Assembly (NCBI RefSeq): GCF_018130545.1
Contig: NZ_JAFCKF010000015.1
Span: forward strand, 1 to 64,000
DNA length: 64,000 bases
Reading direction: 5' to 3'
From: Bradyrhizobium tropiciagri
GTDB taxonomy: Bacteria; Pseudomonadota; Alphaproteobacteria; Rhizobiales; Xanthobacteraceae
Of the stretch, positions 24,487 through 32,657 are shown in pieces. The number at the start of each line of letters is the position of its first letter. Position 1 is the first letter of the stretch. Position numbers and translations under genes: made by a program. The notes under the pieces are model-generated. The model was not told the origin of the DNA. It worked only from the letters and a program-made list of their open reading frames with translations, and made no database searches.

Positions 24487-25767
24487 ATGGGAGGTTTGTA
24501 TCTCGGCATCGATGTCGGAACCGGCGGCGTGCGCGCCTGCGCGATTGATCCGCAGGCCGGCATCCGCGGCTTCGCATCAGTCGCGCTGCCCGCACCGCGG
24601 GTCGACGGCGACGCCATCGACCAGAACCCGGAGCTGTGGTGGCAGGCGGCGGAGGCCGCGATCCGCAAGCTCGGCGAGACCGTCGGTCTCGATGACGTCA
24701 CGCGCATCGTCGTCGACGGAACATCAGGCACGCTGCTGCTGGTCGATGCGGCCGGCCGCCCCTGCTCGCCGGGGCTGATGTACAACGACGCGCGCGCCAC
24801 GCATGAGGCCGCACGCGTGGCGGCGATCGCGCCGCGCGAGAGCGGCGCGCATGGTGCGAGCAGCGCGCTCGCCAAGCTGCTCTATCTCCAGAATGACGGT
24901 TATGTCGGCGATGCGCGCCACGCGGTGCATCAGGCGGACTGGATTGCCGGCCGGCTCGCGAACCATCACGGCATCAGCGACGAGAACAACGCACTGAAGC
25001 TCGGCTACGATCCGGTCGCGCGCGCCTGGCCGGCCTGGCTCGACCAGCTCGGCGTGCGCGACGACCTGCTTCCCGAGGTGCTGGTGCCGGGAACGGCATT
25101 TTCCGAGCTGGATCCGCAGATCGCGCGCTCGCTCGGACTGCCCGCTACCGCTCACGTCGCGGCCGGCACCACCGACGGCGTAGCGGCCTTCATCGCGACG
25201 CGGGCCGACCAGCCGGGCGATGCCGTCACCTCGCTCGGCACCACGCTGGTGGTGAAGCAGCTTGCGAACCAGCCGATCTTCGCGGCCGATCAGGGCGTCT
25301 ACTCGCACCGGCTCGGCGATCGCTGGCTGGCCGGCGGCGCCTCGAACTCCGGCGGCGCCGCGCTGCTGCTGCATTTCAGCGCAGACGAGATGGATCGGCT
25401 GACGCCGCAGGTGATGCCGGACCAGCCGACCGGGCTCGACTACTATCCGCTACCCAAACCCGGCGAGCGCTTCCCGATCGCCGATCCGGCGCTGGCCGCG
25501 CGGATCACGCCGCGGCCGGCGGAAGATTGCCGCTTCTTCCAGGGCCTGCTCGAAGGCATCGCCTCGGTCGAAGCCCTCGCCTACCACCAGCTGGCGCGAC
25601 TCGGCGCGCCGGATCTGCGCCGCGTCATCGGGATCGGCGGCGGTGCGAAGAACGATGCATGGACCCGAATCCGGCACCGCGTTCTCGGCGTCCCGGTCTC
25701 GGTCGCCGAGCAGACCGAAGCAAGCTACGGCGCCGCGCTGCTCGCGCTGCACGGAGGTCCGCCATGA
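24487..25767 (+). CDS. FGGY-family kinase, D-ribulose-kinase-like
   Basis: A 426-residue short FGGY kinase. Motifs include LGIDVGTGGVRACAID, VVDGTSGTLLLVDAAGRP, YNDARA, SLGTTLVVKQL, HRLGDRWLAGGASNSGGA and the adenosine motif GIGGGAKNDAW. The short length and the GVYSHRLG/GGASNSGGA block resemble the cyanobacterial/plant D-ribulose kinase branch as I recall it. It would phosphorylate a ketose such as ribulose or a related pentulose. It is divergent from the regulator and overlaps the HAD gene by ATGA. Confidence 0.85.
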   Translation: MGGLYLGIDVGTGGVRACAIDPQAGIRGFASVALPAPRVDGDAIDQNPELWWQAAEAAIRKLGETVGLDDVTRIVVDGTSGTLLLVDAAGRPCSPGLMYNDARATHEAARVAAIAPRESGAHGASSALAKLLYLQNDGYVGDARHAVHQADWIAGRLANHHGISDENNALKLGYDPVARAWPAWLDQLGVRDDLLPEVLVPGTAFSELDPQIARSLGLPATAHVAAGTTDGVAAFIATRADQPGDAVTSLGTTLVVKQLANQPIFAADQGVYSHRLGDRWLAGGASNSGGAALLLHFSADEMDRLTPQVMPDQPTGLDYYPLPKPGERFPIADPALAARITPRPAEDCRFFQGLLEGIASVEALAYHQLARLGAPDLRRVIGIGGGAKNDAWTRIRHRVLGVPVSVAEQTEASYGAALLALHGGPP

Positions 25768-26633
25768 AGGCCGATGCGACCGCGATCGCCGGCCTTCATG
25801 CCATCGCCGACCGCTTCGATCATGTGCTGCTCGACCAATGGGGCACGCTGCACGAGGGACTGGCGGTGTTCCCCGCGGCGCTGGATTGCGTGGCGAGGCT
25901 GCGCGAGGCCGGCAAGCATATCCTGATCCTCTCCAATTCCGGCAAGCGCGCCGGCAGCAACCAGCGGCGCCTCGCCGCGCTCGGCCTGCCGCCGGAAGCC
26001 TATGACGGCGTGTTGTCCTCGGGCGAGGTCACGTGGCGTGGCTTGCATGCGCGCGAGCAGGCGCCTTTCGCCGAGCTCGGACGCGCCTGCTTCCTGATCT
26101 CGCGCGACGGCGACCGCTCGATCGTCGAGGGCACCAACCTTGCGGTGGCCTCGAACATCCGCGAGGCCGATTTCATCCTGCTTGGCGGGCTCGACGATGA
26201 TACGGCGGAGCCTGAGCGCTGGCGTGCGCAACTGACCGAAGCGGCCGCGCGGCACCTGCCGATGCTGTGCGCCAATCCCGATCTCGTGATGTTCGGTGTC
26301 GCGGGATTGATCCCGGCACCGGGCGCGCTCGCCGCATTTTATCAAACGCTCGGCGGCACCGTGCTGTTCGTCGGCAAGCCGCATCCACCGATGTTTGCCG
26401 CCGCGCGCGATCAGTTGGGACATCCCCCGCCGGAACGGATCCTCGTCATCGGCGACTCCCTCGATCACGATATCGCCGGTGGGCGCACCGCCGGCATGCT
26501 GACCCTGCTGATCGGCTCGGGCGCACATCGCGCGACGCTCTCACAAGCAAGCGATCTGCCGAACGCGATCAAGACCGTCGCCGGCACAGCGGCGCGGATG
26601 CCGCACTGGACGATGGACCATCTAACCTGGTGA
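25764..26633 (+). CDS. HAD superfamily IIA sugar-phosphatase-like hydrolase
   Basis: A 289-residue HAD hydrolase of the NagD-type IIA class (TIGR01459-like). Motif I is altered: DHVLLDQWGTLHEG has D-Q-W where the usual nucleophile motif is DxDGT/DxWG. Motif II is ILSNSGKR. Motif IV is ILVIGDSLDHDIAGGRTAGM with GDS-x3-D. The cap region follows motif II. It is placed between a ketose kinase and a class II aldolase with ATGA coupling. A role in dephosphorylating overflow sugar phosphates is a guess. Confidence 0.83.
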   Translation: MKADATAIAGLHAIADRFDHVLLDQWGTLHEGLAVFPAALDCVARLREAGKHILILSNSGKRAGSNQRRLAALGLPPEAYDGVLSSGEVTWRGLHAREQAPFAELGRACFLISRDGDRSIVEGTNLAVASNIREADFILLGGLDDDTAEPERWRAQLTEAAARHLPMLCANPDLVMFGVAGLIPAPGALAAFYQTLGGTVLFVGKPHPPMFAAARDQLGHPPPERILVIGDSLDHDIAGGRTAGMLTLLIGSGAHRATLSQASDLPNAIKTVAGTAARMPHWTMDHLTW

Positions 26634-26642
26634 GAACAGCCG

Positions 26643-27671
26643 ATGCGACCGCCTGAAACGCTCAACGAACTCCGCCGCATGTCGGCCCGCGTCGGCAGGA
26701 ATATCGAACTGGTGCAAGGCGCCGGCGGCAATTCGTCGGTCAAGGACGGCGACGTGCTGTGGGTGAAAGCGTCAGGCACCTGGCTCGCCGACGCCGAGGA
26801 CAAGGACATCTTCGTGCCGGTCGCATTGTCGGCGGCACGCGCGGCGCTGACGCAAGGCGACGAACGCGTGCCGCTCGCGCCGAATGCCGGCACCACGCTG
26901 CGCGCCTCGATCGAGACCTCGCTGCATGCGCTGATGCCGCACCGGATCGTGCTGCATGTCCATTCCGTCAACACCATCGCATGGGCGGTGCGGACCGACG
27001 CTCGCGACGAATTCGAACGGCGATTGGACGGGCTCGCCTGGCGTTACCTCGACTATCACCACCCGGGACTGCCGCTTGCCCGTGCGGTCGGCGAGGCCAT
27101 CGCGCAGGATGCGATCGACGTCTTGATCCTCGGCAATCACGGCCTGGTGGTCGGCGCAGAAACCTGCGATGCAGCGGAGGCATTGGTCGCCGAGATCGAG
27201 CAGCGCCTCGCGCTGGAGCAGCGTGGCGCGCCGGGAGCCAATCATGACGCGCTTCGAAGCATCTACACAGGCACGACCTATCGCCTGCCGCGCGATCCGC
27301 GCAGCCACGACATTGCCACCGACCGCTACAGCCGCGCGCTCGCAACCAGCGGCTCGCTCTATCCTGATCACGTCGTGTTCCTTGGCCCGGGCCTGCCGGT
27401 GCTGGAGCATCGCGAGAGCCTGGGCGCCATGGTCGCGCGGACCACCGCGAACGGATTGCCGCCGCCAGTTGCGCTTCTCGTCCCGGATATCGGCAGCCTG
27501 ATCCGCGCGGATGCAAGCGACGGCGCGGAAGTCATGCTGAGCTGTCTTGCGCTGGTTACCTGCCGCCTGCCTCTGACCGCGCGGGTTCATTATCTGACGG
27601 CAGAGAATGAGCATGCGTTGTTGAACTGGGACGCCGAGCGCTATCGCCAACAGCTCACTGCCGACCGCTGA
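26643..27671 (+). CDS. Class II aldolase family protein (RhaD-like)
   Basis: A 342-residue protein with a class II aldolase domain. GAGGNSSVKDGDVLWVKASGTWL is the phosphate loop; the HVHSVNTIAW histidines and HNHG-like LGNHGLVVG bind zinc. It resembles the N-terminal aldolase half of the bifunctional RhaD-type rhamnulose-phosphate aldolase/dehydrogenases, but the dehydrogenase half is missing. A C-terminal extension (about 230-342) ends HALLNWDAERYRQQL, as in those fusions. It lies 9 bases after the HAD gene. It is the second aldolase of the supercluster, probably acting on the product of the adjacent kinase. Confidence 0.83.
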   Translation: MRPPETLNELRRMSARVGRNIELVQGAGGNSSVKDGDVLWVKASGTWLADAEDKDIFVPVALSAARAALTQGDERVPLAPNAGTTLRASIETSLHALMPHRIVLHVHSVNTIAWAVRTDARDEFERRLDGLAWRYLDYHHPGLPLARAVGEAIAQDAIDVLILGNHGLVVGAETCDAAEALVAEIEQRLALEQRGAPGANHDALRSIYTGTTYRLPRDPRSHDIATDRYSRALATSGSLYPDHVVFLGPGLPVLEHRESLGAMVARTTANGLPPPVALLVPDIGSLIRADASDGAEVMLSCLALVTCRLPLTARVHYLTAENEHALLNWDAERYRQQLTADR

Positions 27672-27893
27672 TCCGCCGGCCTACGCCCTCCGCCATTCCG
27701 TAGACGCCGAAACCAGGCAGCTGGCCCCACGGCCGCGATCACGCCGGCCGAGCACATTCCCGCCGGTTATCGTCTCCTGAAAACTTGCAATTGGACGCTG
27801 GTTCGACCCGCGGGCTAATTCCACGACGAAGCACAAATCAAGAGCCGCGATGGCATCGATCCATCGCCGAAAGCTTCGTCAGGGAGAAAGCAC

Positions 27894-29351
27894 TTGTCAG
27901 CTCACGCGCACGCGGAGACCAGCGACGACGCGCCCCGTTCGCTGGAGGCCACGCTGAAGGCAATCGGCGTGCCCCTTGCCCTCGTCGCTGCCGCCGCCAT
28001 CTGGTTCAGCCCGACCCCGGAGACGCTGTCCTTGCAGGGGCACAAGGCCCTGGCGCTGTTCGGCGGCATCTTCGTGCTCTATCTGACCGAAGCGATCCCG
28101 TTAGCCATCGCCAGCCTGATGGTGGTGCCGCTTGCGGTGCTGACCGGAACAGCCTCGCTTCGAACCGCACTCGACGGCTTTTCCGCCTCGCCCGTCTATC
28201 TGATCGTCGGCGCCTTCATCCTCGCGACCGCGATGGTGAAAACCCGGCTTGCCGAGCGCATCACCTACATCATTCTGGCGAAGTTCGGCAGCGCGCCGAC
28301 GCGAATCACGCTCGGCGTGACGCTGGTCAATATCGCCCTTGCCTTCCTCGTGCCGTCGTCGACGGCACGCACGGCAATCCTGCTGCCGGAATGCCTCAGC
28401 ATCCTGACGATCTTCGGAGCCCAGGCGCGATCGCCATTCGCGATCAATCTGCTGCTCACGCTGACAATGACCAATGCGACGATCGGCGCCGGCGTGTTGA
28501 CGGCGACGGTGCCGAACCCGGTCACGGTCGAGTTTGTCGCCAAGATGAGCGGCCACACCATCACCTATGCCGAATGGCTGCTCTACGGATTTCCGCCGGC
28601 GCTGGTGATGACCATGTTCACCTGGTGGGTAATCCAGCGGGTGTTTCCGCCAGAGTTCACGGCCGGCCATGAACAGGCCGATACGCGGATCTCACAGAAT
28701 CTCGCCGCGATGGGACGGATGTCGTCCGCCGAATGGCGCGCAATGTCCGTGTTCGTGCTGGTGACATGCCTGTGGGCGACTCAAGGCCTGACCGGGCTCG
28801 ACACCACGGTGGTCTGCCTGATGGGCGCCTGCCTGCTGTTCCTGCCGCGCTTCGGCGTGATCGACTGGAACGACGCCAACAAGGGCGTCTCCTGGCAGGT
28901 GCTGCTGATCGCCGGCGGCGGCGTGTCGCTCGGCGATATCCTGCTCAAGACCGGCGCCGCCAACTGGCTCGCCAATTCGATCTTCCACGCGCTTGGCCTC
29001 GCCGGTGCATCGGCGCTGGTCGTCATCGTGGTCGTGATGCTCATCGTGCAATTCATGCACATCATGTTCGTCGGCACGACCGCGATGGCGACGGCGCTGT
29101 TGCCGATCATCCTGGCGATGGCAGGCACCGCGGGCGTCAATCCGGTCGCACTGGCGCTGCCGGCCGGCATGATCATCGGCGGCTACCCGCTGCTGATGTT
29201 CTACAACACGCTGCCGAACATCCTCGTCTACGGCACCGGCCGATTGCGCGTCGAGGATTTCCCGCGCGTCGGCGTCATCGTCTGCATCGTTGCCTGTCTT
29301 CTTTATGCCCTGTGCGCCGCGACCTGGTGGCACTGGCTCGGGCTGATCTGA
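27894..29351 (+). CDS. DASS (SLC13) family di/tricarboxylate transporter
   Basis: A 485-residue inner-membrane carrier with about 12 hydrophobic segments. The family's SNT-type motifs are seen in FLVPSSTARTAILLP and MTNATIGAGVLTATVPNPV (first half) and FVGTTAMATALLPI (second half). The start is TTG at 27894, with AGGGAGA 6 bases upstream; no ATG is placed as well. It precedes the CoA-transferase by 31 bases. An anionic carboxylate such as citrate is the predicted substrate from family and context. Confidence 0.85.
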   Translation: MSAHAHAETSDDAPRSLEATLKAIGVPLALVAAAAIWFSPTPETLSLQGHKALALFGGIFVLYLTEAIPLAIASLMVVPLAVLTGTASLRTALDGFSASPVYLIVGAFILATAMVKTRLAERITYIILAKFGSAPTRITLGVTLVNIALAFLVPSSTARTAILLPECLSILTIFGAQARSPFAINLLLTLTMTNATIGAGVLTATVPNPVTVEFVAKMSGHTITYAEWLLYGFPPALVMTMFTWWVIQRVFPPEFTAGHEQADTRISQNLAAMGRMSSAEWRAMSVFVLVTCLWATQGLTGLDTTVVCLMGACLLFLPRFGVIDWNDANKGVSWQVLLIAGGGVSLGDILLKTGAANWLANSIFHALGLAGASALVVIVVVMLIVQFMHIMFVGTTAMATALLPIILAMAGTAGVNPVALALPAGMIIGGYPLLMFYNTLPNILVYGTGRLRVEDFPRVGVIVCIVACLLYALCAATWWHWLGLI

Positions 29352-29382
29352 CCCCTCAAACATCGTCATCCGGAGAACAGCT

Positions 29383-30660
29383 ATGACATTGCCCCTCGCC
29401 GGCATTCGCGTCCTCGATCTTTCGAACGTGCTTGCCGGTCCCTTCTGCGGCTATCAGCTCGCTCGCCTCGGTGCCGAGGTGATCAAGGTCGAGAATCCCA
29501 AGGGTGGCGACCTGGCGCGTCGGCTCGGCGCCGATCCGGCGATGGCGAAGGAGCTGATGGGCCTGTCGTTCGTTGCTGTTAATGCCGACAAACAATCCGT
29601 CGCGATCGATTTCAAGGCCGACGAAGGCAAGGAGATATTCCTGCGCCTCGTCGAAACGGCCGATGTCGTGCTGGAGAATTTCCGGCCGAAGGTCATGGAA
29701 CGGCTCGGGCTCGGCTATGAGATGCTGGCCAAGCGCAATCCGCGCATCATTTACTGTGCGATCTCCGGCTTCGGTCAGGACGGTCCGTGGGCGGGCCGCC
29801 CGGCGTACGATCAGATCGTTCAAGGATTGTCGGGCGTCATGAGCGTCACCGGCGATGCCGACAGCGCGCCCTTGCGCACCGGTTTTCCGATCGCCGACAC
29901 CATCGCAGGTCTCACGGCGTCCTTTGCGATCACGGCCGCCCTCGTCGAACAGCGCCAGACCGGCCGTGGGCGCCAGATCGATGTCTCGCTGCTCGAATCG
30001 ACCTTGGCGGCGATGGGCTGGGTGGTTTCCAACCACCTCAACGGCAATGTCGATCCGCAGCCGATCGGCAACGAGAATTTCACGGCAGCTCCCTCCGGCA
30101 CGTTCGCGACGGGCTGCGGACCGCTCAACATCGCGGCCAACGAACAGAAGCAGTTCGAGGCGCTTTGCGACATCGTCGGAAAGCCGGAGCTGAAGACCGA
30201 TCCGCTGTATCGCGAGCGGCAGTCGCGCAAGGACTACCGCGTTGCCTTGAAGCGCGAGCTCGAGGTCGCACTCGCCGCCAAATCTGCCGCCGAATGGGAA
30301 ATACTGTTCAACGCCAAGGGCGTTCCGGCGGGATGCGTCCTAAGCGTGCCACAGGTGCTCAACGAAGCGCAGATCGTCGGCCGTAAATTCGTCGAGAGCC
30401 TCAACGCCGAGGTCTCGGGCGGCCAGACGATGCGGGTCACCCGCCCTGGCTTCCGGCTCGACACGGACTATCCGGAACCTTCACCGCCGCCGAGCCTCGG
30501 CCAACACACCGAGAAGTGGCTCGGACAGCTCGGTTTCACGCGCGACGAGATCCGGGCGCTCGGCGAGCGCGGGGTGGTCGCCTTCGACAACCGGCCGACA
30601 GTGAAGGAGACGGTCAAGATGCCGGACCTGAAGGCGCGCGCCGAGACTTCAAGCACCTGA
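29383..30660 (+). CDS. Family III CoA-transferase (CaiB/BaiF)
   Basis: A 425-residue class III CoA-transferase. The N-terminal VLDLSNVLAGPFCGYQLARLGAEVIKVE block, NADKQSVAIDFK, FRPKVMERLGL and the catalytic aspartate in GFPIADTIAGLTAS (Asp172, equivalent to Asp169 of formyl-CoA transferase) are all present. It moves CoA between carboxylic acids. It is placed between a carboxylate carrier and a citryl-CoA-lyase-like protein, so it probably activates the imported acid with succinyl- or acetyl-CoA. Confidence 0.92.
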   Translation: MTLPLAGIRVLDLSNVLAGPFCGYQLARLGAEVIKVENPKGGDLARRLGADPAMAKELMGLSFVAVNADKQSVAIDFKADEGKEIFLRLVETADVVLENFRPKVMERLGLGYEMLAKRNPRIIYCAISGFGQDGPWAGRPAYDQIVQGLSGVMSVTGDADSAPLRTGFPIADTIAGLTASFAITAALVEQRQTGRGRQIDVSLLESTLAAMGWVVSNHLNGNVDPQPIGNENFTAAPSGTFATGCGPLNIAANEQKQFEALCDIVGKPELKTDPLYRERQSRKDYRVALKRELEVALAAKSAAEWEILFNAKGVPAGCVLSVPQVLNEAQIVGRKFVESLNAEVSGGQTMRVTRPGFRLDTDYPEPSPPPSLGQHTEKWLGQLGFTRDEIRALGERGVVAFDNRPTVKETVKMPDLKARAETSST

Positions 30661-30682
30661 GACGACATCGAGGACAGTTGCC

Positions 30683-31516
30683 ATGACCGATCAAGCCACC
30701 GCAGACCTGCTGCAAAAGGCTACCCATTGGTGGTCGACCGACATCATCGACATGAAGCCGGGCGTGATCCGCTTCCGCGGCTTTCCGATCGAGCAATTGA
30801 TCGGCCGGGTGTCGTTCCCACAAATGATCTGGCTGATGCTGAAAGGCGATCTTCCATCTGCCGAGCAAGGCGCACTGCTGGAAGCCGCGCTGGTCTCCGC
30901 CGTCGACCACGGTCCGCAGGCGCCGTCGATCGCGATCGGACGGATGGCCGTGACCTGTGGCCTTCCCCTGAACGGCGCGATGGCGTCGGCCATCAACGTG
31001 CTGGACGACATTCACGGCGGCGCCGGCGAACAATGCATGGAGCTGTACACCGACATCGCGCGTCGCCAGGACACGGGCGTCGAGTTGAAGACGGCTATTC
31101 AACAAGGTCTCGACGCTTTCGCCGCGGCGCATGGCAAGATCGTGCCGGGGTTCGGACATCGCTTTCATCCGGTCGATCCGCGTTCGCCCCGGCTGCTCGA
31201 GCTCGTCGACGCCGCACGCAGCAACGCAGTGGTGTCCGGACGCTTCGCCGAGATCGGCCGCGGCGTCGAGGCCGAGATGCAGCGGCGCAAGGGTCGCAAG
31301 ATTCCGATGAACATCGACGGCGCCACCGCCGTGATTTATTCGGAGCTGGGCTTTTCGCCTGCGCTGGGGCGTGGCCTGTTCATCCTGTCGCGCTCCGTGG
31401 GCATCCTTGCGCATGCGTGGGAGCAAACCCAGCAGGGCGGCCGGATCAAGGGGCCAATGCCGCCCGGCATTCCCTATCGCTACACTGGCCCTGCTCCGCG
31501 GGATTTCGCGAAGTGA
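30683..31516 (+). CDS. Citryl-CoA lyase-like short citrate synthase homologue
   Basis: A 277-residue member of the citrate synthase superfamily, much shorter than citrate synthase (about 430). Superfamily catalytic positions are retained: His111 in DDIHGGAGE, His159 in GFGHRFHPVDPR, and Asp212 in MNIDGATAV. Proteins of this length include citryl-CoA lyase, which splits citryl-CoA to acetyl-CoA and oxaloacetate. It begins 22 bases after the CoA-transferase, so the pair could convert citrate (or citramalate/methylcitrate) via its CoA thioester. The exact substrate is inferred from family, not proven. Confidence 0.85.
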   Translation: MTDQATADLLQKATHWWSTDIIDMKPGVIRFRGFPIEQLIGRVSFPQMIWLMLKGDLPSAEQGALLEAALVSAVDHGPQAPSIAIGRMAVTCGLPLNGAMASAINVLDDIHGGAGEQCMELYTDIARRQDTGVELKTAIQQGLDAFAAAHGKIVPGFGHRFHPVDPRSPRLLELVDAARSNAVVSGRFAEIGRGVEAEMQRRKGRKIPMNIDGATAVIYSELGFSPALGRGLFILSRSVGILAHAWEQTQQGGRIKGPMPPGIPYRYTGPAPRDFAK

Positions 31517-31532
31517 TCCCTGCCGATCGCGT

Positions 31533-32528
31533 TCACCGGGAGTGCCGCACGCGTTTCTGCGCTCGCTCCGCGCGGCTGACCACGATGGCCGGCACGGCGG
31601 CGCCATCCGTCATGCCGGGCAACGTGACCTCGTCGAGGAAATCACGTCCCCTGGATTTGAGCAGGCTCACGACCCGCTGCGCGGCCGGCGACAGATAGCC
31701 ATCCCTGCGGGTGACAAAACCCAGCGGCCTGCGCATCGTGGTGGCGTCAATCATCAGGCGGTCGAGCTGGCTGCCCAGCCGAAGCGGATGCAGGTTACGC
31801 GTCGACGTGAAGCTGAGCAGCGCCGTGTCGGCAATCAGCTTGGGCAGCGTCGTGATCGAATTGGTCTCGATCTGCACCGTCGGCGGCGCGAGGCCATGCG
31901 CTTCGAACACATTGTCGAGCCACTGACGCATCGCGACGGTGCGGGCCGGCAGCACCCATTTCGCGGCGACGAGATCTTCAATAGCAAGCCGCTTGCCGCA
32001 AAGCGGATGGTCCTTGGCCGCGACGACGACGACATCGTCCATGCCGAACGCCTCGTGGCTAAACTCCTGCTCGTCGGACGGCAGGATCGGGCCGATCGCA
32101 AGATCGAGGGTCCGCTCGCGCAGTGCTGCCCTGACCACGCCGCTCATTCCGATCTGCACCTCGATCGCCAGCCCCGGCGCGTCGGCGATGATGGCGCGGC
32201 AGATCTGCGGCAGCAGATACTCGCCCATTGTCGCCCCGCAGCCGATGCTGACGCGGCCAGCCGCACCGGCAGCGAAGTCGGTGACCTCGCGCAGCGACTC
32301 CTCCATGGCCTCGCGCATGCGCCGCGCCCGTGCCAGCAGCACTTCGCCGACCCGTGTCAACGTGATCCCGCGCCCGGTTCGCTCGAACAGATCGGCGCCG
32401 ACGGCTTCCTCAAGCCGCTGAATGCATTTGGTCAGTGCGGGCTGGGTGCGGCCGAGCTTGTCGGCGGCCCGGCCCATATGGCCCAGATCGGCAATCACCT
32501 CGAAATAGGTGAGGTCGCGAAGGTCCAC
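31533..32528 (-). CDS. LysR-family transcriptional regulator
   Basis: A 331-residue LTTR. The HTH is LTYFEVIADLGHMGRAADKLGRTQPALTKCIQRLEEAVG (about 5-43), with GADLFERTGRGITLT following, and a periplasmic-binding-protein-like effector domain after residue 90. It lies convergent to the DASS/CoA-transferase/lyase operon (16 bases between stops) and divergent from the MFS gene at 32658. It may control either; the divergent arrangement favours the MFS gene. Confidence 0.9.
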   Translation of the reverse strand: MDLRDLTYFEVIADLGHMGRAADKLGRTQPALTKCIQRLEEAVGADLFERTGRGITLTRVGEVLLARARRMREAMEESLREVTDFAAGAAGRVSIGCGATMGEYLLPQICRAIIADAPGLAIEVQIGMSGVVRAALRERTLDLAIGPILPSDEQEFSHEAFGMDDVVVVAAKDHPLCGKRLAIEDLVAAKWVLPARTVAMRQWLDNVFEAHGLAPPTVQIETNSITTLPKLIADTALLSFTSTRNLHPLRLGSQLDRLMIDATTMRRPLGFVTRRDGYLSPAAQRVVSLLKSRGRDFLDEVTLPGMTDGAAVPAIVVSRAERAQKRVRHSR

Positions 32529-32567
32529 TTCTTCCTCCCGGTTATCGGTTCTTGAACATTAGCGATT

Positions 32568-32579
32568 GGACCGCGGTCC
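32568..32579. promoter_or_regulatory. Palindrome GGACCGCGGTCC in LysR/MFS divergent region
   Basis: A perfect 12-base palindrome lies about midway between the divergent LysR and MFS starts. Flanking GATT and CAATC-like bases extend the symmetry loosely. It could be the LTTR recognition site, although the classic T-N11-A core is not obvious. Confidence 0.35.
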
Positions 32580-32657
32580 GCTCAATCTGGCAGTTTCGAA
32601 CCTAACACAGCCGGGCCCCATCGGGTTAACCGGCCCGCATGCAGGGAGGATCGGCGG

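Noticed and set aside
31516-31533. A terminator between the citryl-CoA-lyase-like gene and the LysR gene
   Set aside because: Only 16 bases separate the convergent stops and no stem-loop with a T-run was seen.
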